A stretch of 64,000 nucleotides of DNA from ZC4RG30 sp046347045 (GTDB lineage: Bacteria > Pseudomonadota > Gammaproteobacteria > Steroidobacterales > Steroidobacteraceae). How positions within the stretch are numbered: position 1 is the stretch's first letter; each line of letters starts with the position of its first letter. Location of the stretch: NCBI GenBank assembly GCA_046347045.1, contig JAXMGX010000004.1:1-64000 (forward strand), written 5' to 3'. This document shows positions 43,617 to 53,409 of this stretch, in pieces. A program made the translations under genes and the position numbers. The notes beneath the pieces are model-generated. The model made no database searches and was not told where the DNA came from. It was given only the letters and a program-made list of their open reading frames with translations.

Positions 43617-46424
43617 ATGATCATCCGTCAATACCTTCGACCCAGCAGTGCCGTGATGCTTGTCACTTCGACGGCGATTCTGGCGTCCACGCTGAGCCAT
43701 GCCGCTGAGGCACAGGCACCAAGACAGGCCCAATCAGCCACTGCTTCCGCGCCAGCCGCTGAGGTGAAGGAAGAAGAGGGGCTTGCCGAAGTAGTGGTGA
43801 CCGGTTCGCGAGTCGCCAGAGTGGGATTCGAATCTCCCACGCCTGTGACCTCGGTCGACGTTGAAAACCTGCGCGCAGCGAATCCAGGAAGCTTCAACGA
43901 TGCGCTGCGGCAGATGCCGGTGCTGAGCAACTCTGCCGGTCCCCGCGGTGCAAGCGGCAACTCGGGAAGCAGCGGCTCGTTCCTGAACCTTCGCCGTCTG
44001 GGCGGCCCCCGGACGCTCGTGCTGCTGGATGGTCGCCGGTTCGTGCCGACCACCCAGACAGGTACCGTTGACACTGCCCTGTTCCCGGAGGCGCTCGTCA
44101 AGCGCGTTGACATCGTGACCGGCGGTGCATCTGCCGCCTATGGCTCGGATGCGGTGGCCGGTGTCGTCAACTTCATCCTGGACAAGGAGTTCAAGGGCTT
44201 CAAGGCAGAAGGCTTGTACGGAACGTTGGAGGGCGGGCTCAATCCGGAGTACGGCGTCAAGACGGCCGGTGGGTTCAACGTGGGTGATCGCGGCCATGTG
44301 ATCATGGCCGGGGAGTACTACAAGAACGATGGAATCATCAGCGTGCCGGACATCACCTCCACGGGTGACTGGCAGCGCCAGCAGTGTGCCGTCATCGCAA
44401 ACCCGGGTGGTGCGACGGGGCGAACCTTTGCCTGCAACGTGCGTGTGTCCAACGAGTCTCATGGTGGACTGGTGATCGCCGGCCCGCTGCGCGGACTGCA
44501 GTTCAACTCAAGCGGGGATCTGGTCCCGTTTGATATCGGTACCTTGAACAGCGCGACCACGCAGGTGGGAGGCGATGGGCCCTACGGTGCCTATCGTTCG
44601 GTGATCGTTGGCAGTTCGCGTACATCGTTGTTCACCCGCGGCAGCTGGGATCTGACGGACTCGATCCAGCCCTATGTCGAAGTCAACTACGCCAGGACAA
44701 CCTCCGACTTCTTCATCGGAAACTTCAGCCAGTTCCAGACCGGAACGGCGCTCACGATTCAGCGGGACAATCCCTATCTCTCCGCAGCGAGCGTCGCGCG
44801 GATGGTGACGGCGGGCGTGACCAACGTGAGAATCGGTCGATACAACGACGACTTCACTCGCCCGCATGTCGCTGATGAGAATCGCACGCTGCGACTGGTC
44901 GGCGGCATTGAGGGGCACACTGACCGGCTGCACTGGTCGGCCTACTACCAGCACGGGCAGAACAAGGTCGATCACGTTGTAACTAGAATCGTCAATAACG
45001 ACAATTTCGTCCGCGCAGTCGATGCTGTGCGTGCGACGAATGGATCCATCGTTTGCCGCAGCACCTTGACCACTCCGACCAATGGCTGCGTGCCGGTCAA
45101 TGTGTTGGGAGTGCAGGACTGGACGGATCAGGAACTCGACTATGTCACTGGAACGTCCTGGTTCAACGGAACGTTGAAGCAGGACGTCGTGGCCGCGGAG
45201 TTGAGTGCGGATCTTTTCGAGCTTCCTGCAGGCCAGGTGTCGCTGGCCGGCGGCGTGGAGTACCGCAAGGAGAGCATTGCAGTCACGTCGGATCCACTCT
45301 CGAAGGCGGTAAGTGCATTTACCGGCGTTGTCGGGTCGTTCCAGACGGCAAACTTCGCCGATCAGGCCGGCGGGATCTCGGTGAAGGAGGGTTTCCTGGA
45401 GACGGTGGTTCCCGTATTCAAGGACCTGCCTGGCGCAAAGAGCCTCGAGTTCAACGGCGCAGTGCGTCGTACGGACTACAGCACCAGCGGTGGCGTCACG
45501 ACGTGGAAGACGGGACTGACGTGGACCCCGTTTGAGTTCATCCGCTTCCGCGGTACGAGGTCGCGGGACATTCGGGCGCCGAACCTGTCTGAACTGTTCA
45601 ACCAGGGAAGCAGCGGTCGTGGCAACGTTACCGATCAGACCTTCAATCCGCCGAGAGTTGCGCCAGGCGTGCTGAACGTCAACCGGGGCAATCCGAATCT
45701 CGTCCCGGAGGTAGCCAAGACTCTGACCTTTGGTGCCGTGCTGTCCCCGACATTCATTCCCAATTTCGATATTTCGGTTGATGCCTACAATATCGAGATC
45801 AACGGTGCGATCGCATCACCGAGCGCAACGCAGATAACGCTGGACTGCCGGAATGGGTCGGCCGAGGCGTGCTCCCGCCTTGTGCGCGATTCGACGGGTA
45901 CGTTGTCGACGATCTATATCATTCCCATCAATCTCAGCCGGCTGAAGGCCACTGGTATCGATTGGGAAGTGGCCTATCGCTTCAGGGCCTCGGATGTGAT
46001 TGCGTCAGTGCCGGGTGACTTCAGCCTCCGCTTCCTGGGCACCAAGGTCAATCAGTCGTATACGGTCGCTCCAGGAGCCGCGATTGTTGACCGAACTGGC
46101 GATTCGTCCCAGCCGAGTTGGCGCTGGACTCTGAATGCGGGTTGGCGCAACGCAGGCCTCAACATCAGCACCTTACTTCGCTACACGGGATCCGGTCCCT
46201 ACGACAGCACCACTCTGGCAACGGATCTTCCCCAGAGAAAGATGCCTGGCCAGGTGCTCGTAAACCTGAATGTCGACTACACGACGGAGCGCTTCGGAGG
46301 CAAGTACGGCGTGTTCTTCAATGTGCAGAACATTGCCAACAAGCAGTCTCCGCCCTTCGGTGATCTGAGTATCTACGACACGCTCGGTCGTGCATTCCGT
46401 GCCGGCGTCCGGGTCAGCTACTAG
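43617..46424 (+). CDS. TonB-dependent outer-membrane receptor
   Basis: A 935-residue receptor. A signal peptide covers about 1-30, then a TonB box-like LAEVVVTGSRVA. The plug domain has the DGRRFVPT and IVTGGASAAYGSDAVAGVVNF hallmarks, and a 22-strand barrel ends in aromatic FRAGVRVSY. This subgroup, with DALRQMPVLSNSAG and LVLLDGRR, is common where bacteria import large glycans or plant conjugates. The ATG at 43617 has GGGGAG upstream. Genes on both sides encode secreted hydrolases, so the substrate is probably an ester or glycoside conjugate; this is inference. Confidence 0.9.
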   Translation: MIIRQYLRPSSAVMLVTSTAILASTLSHAAEAQAPRQAQSATASAPAAEVKEEEGLAEVVVTGSRVARVGFESPTPVTSVDVENLRAANPGSFNDALRQMPVLSNSAGPRGASGNSGSSGSFLNLRRLGGPRTLVLLDGRRFVPTTQTGTVDTALFPEALVKRVDIVTGGASAAYGSDAVAGVVNFILDKEFKGFKAEGLYGTLEGGLNPEYGVKTAGGFNVGDRGHVIMAGEYYKNDGIISVPDITSTGDWQRQQCAVIANPGGATGRTFACNVRVSNESHGGLVIAGPLRGLQFNSSGDLVPFDIGTLNSATTQVGGDGPYGAYRSVIVGSSRTSLFTRGSWDLTDSIQPYVEVNYARTTSDFFIGNFSQFQTGTALTIQRDNPYLSAASVARMVTAGVTNVRIGRYNDDFTRPHVADENRTLRLVGGIEGHTDRLHWSAYYQHGQNKVDHVVTRIVNNDNFVRAVDAVRATNGSIVCRSTLTTPTNGCVPVNVLGVQDWTDQELDYVTGTSWFNGTLKQDVVAAELSADLFELPAGQVSLAGGVEYRKESIAVTSDPLSKAVSAFTGVVGSFQTANFADQAGGISVKEGFLETVVPVFKDLPGAKSLEFNGAVRRTDYSTSGGVTTWKTGLTWTPFEFIRFRGTRSRDIRAPNLSELFNQGSSGRGNVTDQTFNPPRVAPGVLNVNRGNPNLVPEVAKTLTFGAVLSPTFIPNFDISVDAYNIEINGAIASPSATQITLDCRNGSAEACSRLVRDSTGTLSTIYIIPINLSRLKATGIDWEVAYRFRASDVIASVPGDFSLRFLGTKVNQSYTVAPGAAIVDRTGDSSQPSWRWTLNAGWRNAGLNISTLLRYTGSGPYDSTTLATDLPQRKMPGQVLVNLNVDYTTERFGGKYGVFFNVQNIANKQSPPFGDLSIYDTLGRAFRAGVRVSY

Positions 46425-46456
46425 TCACTGATGCAGATCGAGGATAGGGGCTTGCC

Positions 46457-47380
46457 ATGAAAATCGTTGCCGCAGCGGTGATGCTGCTTTGTGCGCCATT
46501 GGTGCTTTCTCAGACCGCAGGCAACGATAGACCCCGGAGGGATCCGGGCGCGATCACAAAGTACGATCCGGTAGCCGAGCTGGCGCGAGTCCGTGGTGAG
46601 ATGAGCTCACCGGTCGACCCTTTCAAGGTGGTCGGGAACGTCTACTACGTCGGGGCGAGCGGAATCTCCTCCTATCTGATCGTGACATCTGCCGGGCTCA
46701 TCCTTGTCGATACCGGCTCGATCACCATGGCCGACTCCATACCCGCCAGCATCAAGAAGTTGGGGTTCGACCCGGCCAACCTGAAGTACATCCTTTCGAC
46801 GCACGCGCACTTCGACCATGTGGAAGGGCATGCGAAGATCGTGAAGGCCACAGGTGCGAAGGTGGTGGCGCTTGGAGCTGATGCAGACGCGCTCGCCAAG
46901 GGCGTGGACAATTCTGCGCTCGGATTTTTGGGCTGGGAGCCGGTCAAGGTGGATCGTGTCATCAAGGATGGTGCAACCGTCGAGCTTGGCGGCGCGACAA
47001 TGCGGGCGATGGCCTTGCCGGGTCATACACCCGGTGGCACGAGCTGGTTCACCCAGGTCACGGATGGCGGCAGGACCTACAACGTGATGTTCTTTGTGTC
47101 GCTTACGCCAAATGCGGGTATCGACATCGTCAATAATCCGCGCCATCCGAATGTCATCCAGGATACGGCTCGTTCCATCCAAAAGGTGCACGCGCTGGTC
47201 AAGCCCGACATCGTGCTGCTCGGCCACCCGGATCGTGAGTTCCTGGTGAAGGGCGTCAAGGCGGCGGCGGGCGAGCATGTGGACTTCACGATCAGTGAAG
47301 CCGCGTGGGCTGACCTCATCAAGAGCCAGCGGTTCTATGATCAGCTCTATTCGCAGACCCACGCGAAACCGAGCAAGTAG
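46457..47380 (+). CDS. Exported metallo-beta-lactamase-fold hydrolase, B3-like
   Basis: A 307-residue secreted MBL-fold protein. The signal peptide is MKIVAAAVMLLCAPLVLSQ. Zinc motifs are HAHFDHVEGH (HxHxDH) and LPGHTPGGTSWF, with a later GHPD histidine. The spacing and PGHTPGGT motif resemble subclass B3 beta-lactamases and related lactonases. Function could be a lactonase, esterase or beta-lactamase; the neighbours make an ester or lactone substrate more likely. It lies 32 bases after the TonB receptor and 26 bases before the next hydrolase gene. Confidence 0.82.
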   Translation: MKIVAAAVMLLCAPLVLSQTAGNDRPRRDPGAITKYDPVAELARVRGEMSSPVDPFKVVGNVYYVGASGISSYLIVTSAGLILVDTGSITMADSIPASIKKLGFDPANLKYILSTHAHFDHVEGHAKIVKATGAKVVALGADADALAKGVDNSALGFLGWEPVKVDRVIKDGATVELGGATMRAMALPGHTPGGTSWFTQVTDGGRTYNVMFFVSLTPNAGIDIVNNPRHPNVIQDTARSIQKVHALVKPDIVLLGHPDREFLVKGVKAAAGEHVDFTISEAAWADLIKSQRFYDQLYSQTHAKPSK

Positions 47381-47406
47381 CTACGTCATTGGGAGGAAGA
47401 CGCCTC

Positions 47407-49574
47407 ATGCGAGCGAAGTGGAAGCGCGTGACTAGGTGGGTGTGCCACGCCGTCGCTGGGTTTGGTCTCCTGGTGCCGGCCATGGCCTATGAAATCAAGT
47501 CCCTCTCCACTCGTGCGGACATGGTCAGTGGCGGGGATGTACTGGTGCAGGTGGGGCTTGCTGATCGATCGGGCCGCCCGAATTCGGACACCGCCCAATG
47601 GCAGGAGTATTTTCAAGTCCTGAGCAATGGCGTTGATGTTTCCTCGCGGTTTGCGGCGAGTTCCGATCCGGGAACGCTCCGCGGCTTGGTCAGTGGTCTG
47701 CGTAACGGTGGGAACAGCCTCAAACTGATGGATCGCCAGCGCGGGGCACAGCTCGCAACATTGACGGTAACGAACCATCCCGTGCAGGGTCCCATCTTCT
47801 CGGGGCCGCACGAGTCGCCATTCTTCTGTGGAACCGAGCGTTCCGGTCTCGGCAAACCCCTTGATGCAGACTGCAGTGTCGCTTCACGGGTCGACTATTT
47901 CTACCGCACGGTGAACGGCAAGTTTGTGGCGTTGACCAATCCATCCGACGTCCCCTCGGACTTGTCCAGTACCACTGTGTATAACGGGCGTACGGTGCCG
48001 TTCATCGTGCGCGTAGAATCCGGGACCATCAATCGGGCCATCTATCGCATTGCCATACTGGATGATCCGCGCTCCCGGCCAGCTGGTGCAGCTTGGATGC
48101 CGGGGGCGGGGTGGAACGGAAAGCTGCAGTACTCCTTCGGTGGCGGGTGCGGGAGCGGCAAGCGGCAAGGTTCGAACAACCTCAACATGCTGCTCGATGC
48201 CCTGCCATTGGGAAAAGGGTTCGCTGTCGCCACCTCGACGCTCAACGTCTACGGCACCGCCTGCAACGACGTGCTTTCCGCCGAGACGGCGATGATGATG
48301 TGAAGGAGCACTTTGCCGAAGCCTACGGTGTCCCGCGATACACCGTCGGTGAGGGCGGATCTGGCGGGGCCATGCAGCAACAGCTGATCGCCTACAACTA
48401 TCCGGGCTTGCTCGACGGAATCGTCCCCGAACGGAGCTTCCCTGACGGCCAGACGCTGACGCACACGCCGACCGATGTGATTCTGCTCGGCAACTATTTC
48501 GGCAAGACAAAGACCGCATGGTCTGACAAGGAAAAAGTAGCCGTTTCGGGCTTTGCCGTCGTGAATACGCTGACTACGCAATGGAGTCGGGTTGGCGATC
48601 GCAACTCCGTGTGGCCGTCCGAGTGTGGCAACGACATCCCGGAGGCGGCGCGGTACAGCGCCGGCACCAACCCGACCGGTGTCCGCTGCACTATCTACGA
48701 CAGCATGCCGCGCTTCTACACGGTGAATCCCGCCAATGGATTTGCCTACCGCGCCCTCGACAATGTGGGCGTTCAGTATGGACTCGAGGCGCTGAACAGC
48801 GGGCGTATCAGCCTGGACCAGTTTATTGATCTTAACCGGCAGATCGGCGGCTACGACCGTGACGGGCAATTCGTGCAGGACAGGACCGTCGGGGATCTGG
48901 CGGCTATTCAGGGCGGGTATCGAACTGGAAGAGTGAATACCGGTAAGGGCATGTACCTCCCGATCATCGACAGTCGGGTGTACATGGACGTGAACGGCGC
49001 CCGGGGGGTGCCGGACAGTGGCGACGTTCATACGCGCTTTCATTCTCTGGAGATGCGCAAGCGGTTGATCAACGCCAATGGCGACGCCGGCAATCAGATC
49101 ATCTGGGTGTCAACACCCGACAAGGGAACCAATCAGAGCGCAAATGCCAGCGGCCTTGCGTTGGACCTGATGGACAGGTGGCTGGAGAACCTGCTCTCTG
49201 ACAACTCCCCCAGGACTAACCGTGCCAAGGTGCTGGCAGCCAAACCCTCTGATCTCAAGGATGGCTGCTGGGATCCGAGCGGGCATCGCATTGATGAACC
49301 GGCAACCTTCGATCCGAATGGCGCCTGCAATCGCATCTATCCCTATCACGGGAACCCAAGGACGGCCGCGGGCGCCCCCATCACGGAAGATGTCGTGAAG
49401 TGCCGGCTACGGCGCGTAAGGGCTGCGGACTACCGCGTTCCGGTCACCAAGGATCAACTCGCGACCCTGGCGTCAGTATTTCCGGCGGGCGTGTGCGACT
49501 ACTCGGCACGTAGCCAGGGGTGGGCCGCCTGGGCGGGTCCATGGCAAAACTTCGGTGATGGCGGGACGCATTAG
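47407..49574 (+). pseudogene. Large DUF6351-like exported hydrolase, one frameshift
   Basis: Two frames together make a protein of about 720 residues. The first (47407-48303) starts at ATG with GGGAGG ten bases upstream, carries a signal peptide, then VQVGLADRSGRPNSD and GWNGKLQYSFGGGCGSGKRQG, and stops at TGA 48301. The second continues without loss from about 48298: VKEHFAEAYGVPRYTVGEGG, nucleophile-like GEGGSGGAMQQQ, to 49574. One G missing at the end of the GATGATGATG run explains the break. From memory the domain order fits DUF6351 proteins, which resemble the tannase clan. Real inactivation or sequence error cannot be told apart here. Confidence 0.72.
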
Positions 49575-49589
49575 GTGCGAGGAGCGAGT

Positions 49590-50606
49590 GTGCAATTTGT
49601 ATCGGCAGTGGTCCGCACCGCGGTCCTCGGGTCGTTCCTTTGTGGCAGCGTGCTGGCGTATTCCCAGGAGCGCCCGGGGGTGGTGCCCGACCGGGACGCG
49701 ATGTACGTCCACATGAAGAAGGCCAGGGAGATTGCCGGCACGGACCTGTACGCTCACTACGTACATCGATGCATCGTTGACCAGACTTACCGGCGAACGC
49801 TGTCCCGGGGAGTGCAGGCCCGAGGAACCATCGAGGCCACCCGGGTATTCGACAATCTCTACTTCGTTGGCGAGAACGCTGTTACGTCATGGGCTCTGGA
49901 CACCGGAGACGGTCTGATCTTGTTTGACGCGATGACTTCGCCAGACGACATCCGCAACATCGTCGAGCCGGGGCTCAAGAAGCTTGGTCTGGATCCGGCG
50001 AAGATCAAGTACCTGGTCGTGACCCATTCTCACGGCGACCACTACGGCGGAGCGCGTTATCTCAAGGAGCGCTATGGAGTCAAAATCCTGGCGTCGGCCG
50101 TGGACTGGGCCGTGATGGCTCGTCAGGCAGCGGCCCCTGAGAGTGGCAGCGCGCCGGGCTGGGGCAAGCTTGTGCCCGATCATGATGTGGACATCGCCGA
50201 TGGCGAGAAACTGAAGTTGGGAACCAGCGAAGTCACGTTTTTTCTGACACCGGGCCATACGCCAGGGACAGTATCGTCGGTATTCAGCGTCCGGGATGGG
50301 AAGGAATCCCACGTCGTCGGGTTCTTCGGGGGTCTTGGCACTCCCGAGTCACGTGAGAGCAAGCTGCAGATCATTGCTTCGCTGGAGCGCTTCAAGGGGA
50401 TCGCTCGCCAGCGAGGCGTTGATGTGCTGATTTCCAACCACCAGACTCAGGATCAGTCGATTCCAAAGCTCGAGGAGTTGCGCCTTCGCCGAGCCGGGGA
50501 TCCGAATCCTTACGTACTTGGCGGCGACCGATACATCCGCTACCTGTCCGTCCAGCAGGAATGCACAAGGTTCGCGATGGCGCAACAGGGGCAGGGAAGC
50601 GACTAG
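49590..50606 (+). CDS. Exported MBL-fold metallo-hydrolase (paralogue A)
   Basis: A 338-residue secreted MBL-fold protein. I start at GTG 49590 with GAGGAG five bases upstream, giving a clean signal peptide (SAVVRTAVLGSFLCGSVLAYS). Zinc motifs are THSHGDHYGG and LTPGHTPGT; a later SNHQTQD holds another His. It has an N-terminal segment (REIAGTDLYAHYVHRCIV) before the MBL fold that is shared with the MBL protein at 52332. The two are clearly paralogues, and both differ from the B3-like protein at 46457. Substrate unknown; a secreted lactonase or esterase is plausible. Confidence 0.82.
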   Translation: MQFVSAVVRTAVLGSFLCGSVLAYSQERPGVVPDRDAMYVHMKKAREIAGTDLYAHYVHRCIVDQTYRRTLSRGVQARGTIEATRVFDNLYFVGENAVTSWALDTGDGLILFDAMTSPDDIRNIVEPGLKKLGLDPAKIKYLVVTHSHGDHYGGARYLKERYGVKILASAVDWAVMARQAAAPESGSAPGWGKLVPDHDVDIADGEKLKLGTSEVTFFLTPGHTPGTVSSVFSVRDGKESHVVGFFGGLGTPESRESKLQIIASLERFKGIARQRGVDVLISNHQTQDQSIPKLEELRLRRAGDPNPYVLGGDRYIRYLSVQQECTRFAMAQQGQGSD

Positions 50607-50628
50607 CGAAATCTGGTCCGCGGCCTGC

Positions 50629-52212
50629 TCAGGTCACTGGTGCTGGATTGAACAGCACCAGCTCGTTGCTGAGCTTCCAGTGTTCCGTCCAGGTTCGGGT
50701 GCCGCTGGCCACATCCAGCAGCAGGCGGAACAGTTCCATTCCCGCATCCTGCAGGGACAAGCCCTCGTCGACGATTCGCCCGGCATTCCAGTCCATTAGA
50801 TCGTGCCAGCGACGCGCAAGATCCGTACGGGTGGCTACCTTGACCACGGGGCACTGGGCGAGTCCGTAAGGCGTGCCGCGGCCGGTGGTAAACACGTGCA
50901 GATTCATGCCTGCGGCGAGTTGCAGCGTGCCACAGATGAAATCACTGGCCGGTGTCGCAGCGAAGACAAGCCCACGCGTGATGCCCTTGTCCCGCAGGTG
51001 TTCGCCCGGGCCCAGCACTCCCTGGATGGGGGCCGAGCCGGACTTCGTGGCGGAGCCCATGGCCTTCTCCACGATGTTGGCCAGGCCGCCGCGCTTGTTG
51101 CCCGGCGTGGTGTTGGCGCTGCGGTCCGCGCCCCCCCGGCTGAGGTAGGCGTCATACCAGGCCAGCTCGCGACGGATGGCGTCGGCCACGTCCGCAGTGG
51201 CGGCGCGACCTACCAGCTGCGTCACTGCATCGCGTACTTCGCTGGTTTCGGAGAACAGCACCGTGGCTCCGGCACCGATCAGCAGGTCGCTCATGACGCC
51301 GACGGCTGGATTGGCGGTGATGCCGGAGAATGCGTCGCTTCCCCCGCATTGCATACCGACAACCAGTGACGAGGCGGGGCAGGTCTCGCGGCGCCGCGCC
51401 TCCAGGCGCTGGAGGTGAACCCTGGCAGTTGCCATGATGGAGTCGATCATGGACTGGAAGCCGACGTGGGCTTCGTCCTGCAGGCAGACCACGTCGGTAC
51501 CCGTCGTGTCCGCAGTCGGAGGCTGCCGGCCAGACACCGTATGGACGGGAATGCCACCGGGTCCTAGCAGCCGCTCCGGCTGCAGCTTTTCGCAGCCCAG
51601 GCTCACGATCATGACTTCGCCGCCGAAGTTCGGGTTGCGGGAAAGATTGCGCAGCGTCCGGATGGGAATGGCGGCGTCGGGTGCGTCAATCGCGACGCCG
51701 CAGCCATAGGCATGTTCGAGTGCGACGACGTCGTCAACATGGGGGAACTGCGGCAGCAACTCCCGGCGGATGCGCTGCACGGCGTGATCGACTACGCCGG
51801 AGACGCACTGCACCGTGGTGGAGATGGCCAGAATATTGCGCGTGCCCACTGAGCCGTCCGCGTTTCGATATCCCTGGAATGTGAATCCCTCGATTGCTGG
51901 TGGCGCTTGGGGAGGCGCCATCCCCACACTGGTTTGATCCAGTGCCACGGCACCCGGCAGGGACAGTCGTGCTTCGTTGATCCAGCTGCCGGGGGCCAGG
52001 TCCTGCCGGGCGTGTCCGATCACCACGCCATACCGTCGCACGGGATCACCCGAATTCAATCCGGTCACCGAAACCTTGTGCCCCGGGGGCACTTCTTCCC
52101 GCAGCGTGATGTCCTGCTGCAGAGGTGTTCCGGCTTTCAGTCCCCCAGGGGTTGCCACCACGACGACATTGTCTGTCGGATGCATCCTCAGGAAACGCGG
52201 TGTGTCACTCAT
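50629..52212 (-). CDS. garD: Galactarate dehydratase
   Basis: GarD dehydrates galactarate (and in some bacteria related aldarates) to 5-dehydro-4-deoxy-D-glucarate, using Fe2+. The 527-residue product has the UxaA/GarD architecture. A short SAF-like N-domain (MHPTDNVVVVATPGGLKAGT) is followed by the large domain with YRNADGSVGTRNILAI, ALEHAYGCGVAIDAP, NPNFGGEVMIVSLGCEKLQ and, later, MQCGGSDAFSGITANPAVG. These match E. coli GarD closely in order and spacing. It is convergent with MBL paralogue A and divergent from MBL paralogue B, and shares its product with the GudD reaction at 58154. Confidence 0.9.
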   Translation of the reverse strand: MSDTPRFLRMHPTDNVVVVATPGGLKAGTPLQQDITLREEVPPGHKVSVTGLNSGDPVRRYGVVIGHARQDLAPGSWINEARLSLPGAVALDQTSVGMAPPQAPPAIEGFTFQGYRNADGSVGTRNILAISTTVQCVSGVVDHAVQRIRRELLPQFPHVDDVVALEHAYGCGVAIDAPDAAIPIRTLRNLSRNPNFGGEVMIVSLGCEKLQPERLLGPGGIPVHTVSGRQPPTADTTGTDVVCLQDEAHVGFQSMIDSIMATARVHLQRLEARRRETCPASSLVVGMQCGGSDAFSGITANPAVGVMSDLLIGAGATVLFSETSEVRDAVTQLVGRAATADVADAIRRELAWYDAYLSRGGADRSANTTPGNKRGGLANIVEKAMGSATKSGSAPIQGVLGPGEHLRDKGITRGLVFAATPASDFICGTLQLAAGMNLHVFTTGRGTPYGLAQCPVVKVATRTDLARRWHDLMDWNAGRIVDEGLSLQDAGMELFRLLLDVASGTRTWTEHWKLSNELVLFNPAPVT

Positions 52213-52331
52213 GGCTTTGATCCAAAGGTAGCATCGTTCGATTCAGGGCTGGCATCGGGTGTGCGTTGTCATTCGCCGTCGTCTGCGCGATGTTGTCGCC
52301 AGGCACTATCACAATCTCGGGCGGGGATAGC

Positions 52332-53372
52332 ATGACATCGAAACTCAAGCGTACTTCCATTCGAATCCTGGTGGGTTTTGGTGTCGTGCTGCTGGCACTG
52401 GGCTCCCAGGCTCAGGAAGCCGCGAAGCGTACCCCCGTCAGCAGCTATCCCGTGGCCACAGAGTTTCCGAAGCAGGACGCGGCTGCGGTGGCGAAATACC
52501 TGGGCGAGGCTCGGCGCATTGCTGGCGAAGACCGTTTCCAGGACTTCGCCCATCGCTGCATCATCAGTCCGCGCTTCCCGGTGCGAGTCCGTGGCATCCA
52601 GCACGATGGCCTTCTTGAGCCAACCCGAGTATTCGACCAACTCTACTCTGTCGGCCAGAACGCGGTGTCGTCCTTCGCACTGGTCACTTCTGCGGGCATC
52701 GTTCTGTTCGATACCTTGAACAATCCGGAAGAGGCCGAGCAGATCATTGTGCCCAACCTGCGGCGCGTGGGATTGGATCCCAAGAACATCAAGTACATCG
52801 TCGTGACGCATGGCCACGGGGATCACTATGGCGGCGCCCGGTACTTACAGAAGACATTCGGGGCGCGTGTTATGGCTTCGGCACTGGACTGGAACATGAT
52901 GACAGCCGAGAACACGCGGGGACCTTTCGCGGGTCTGGAGCCGCCGCAGCCTGACATGGTGATCGAGGACGGGCAGAGGCTGGTCGTCGGCGACACCACC
53001 TTGCAGTTCTACATCACCCCGGGTCATACGCCGGGCACGGTGTCGACGATTTTTACGGTTACAGATCAAGGGCAACGCCATGTCGTGGGGTTCCATGGCG
53101 GGACCGGCGGGGGCCGGGATGCGCAAGGGCTGCGCGCAAGCCTGGTGTCCGGTGCGCGTTGGCGTGACCTGACGGCCAAGGCCGGCGTGGATGTGCTGAT
53201 CGCGAACCACCCGCTGCATGATCGCGGTATCGAGAACAACGAGTTGTTGCGCAGCCGTCTGCCCGGGCAGACGAATCCCTATGTGGTGGGCAAGGCCAGC
53301 TACCAGCGTTACATGCAGGTTATGGAGGCATGCTCGCGCGTCTATCTGGCGAGGCTTGGCGAGAAGCAGTAG
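52332..53372 (+). CDS. Exported MBL-fold metallo-hydrolase (paralogue B)
   Basis: A 346-residue secreted MBL-fold protein. The start is ATG 52332, with GGCGGGGA upstream and a signal peptide (SIRILVGFGVVLLALGSQAQ). Zinc motifs are THGHGDHYGG and ITPGHTPGT; ANHPLHD supplies a further His. It is a paralogue of the protein at 49590 over the whole length: RRIAGEDRFQDFAHRCII against REIAGTDLYAHYVHRCIV. The gene faces the KGSA dehydrogenase gene across a 37-base gap. Confidence 0.82.
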   Translation: MTSKLKRTSIRILVGFGVVLLALGSQAQEAAKRTPVSSYPVATEFPKQDAAAVAKYLGEARRIAGEDRFQDFAHRCIISPRFPVRVRGIQHDGLLEPTRVFDQLYSVGQNAVSSFALVTSAGIVLFDTLNNPEEAEQIIVPNLRRVGLDPKNIKYIVVTHGHGDHYGGARYLQKTFGARVMASALDWNMMTAENTRGPFAGLEPPQPDMVIEDGQRLVVGDTTLQFYITPGHTPGTVSTIFTVTDQGQRHVVGFHGGTGGGRDAQGLRASLVSGARWRDLTAKAGVDVLIANHPLHDRGIENNELLRSRLPGQTNPYVVGKASYQRYMQVMEACSRVYLARLGEKQ

Positions 53373-53409
53373 CCGGGCGCCGGGCAATACGCGCCGAGGG
53401 AAGCAGACC

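Noticed and set aside
46457..47380. A beta-lactam resistance gene
   Set aside because: The fold and zinc motifs fit subclass B3 enzymes, but many lactonases share them and the neighbourhood is catabolic, so resistance cannot be claimed.
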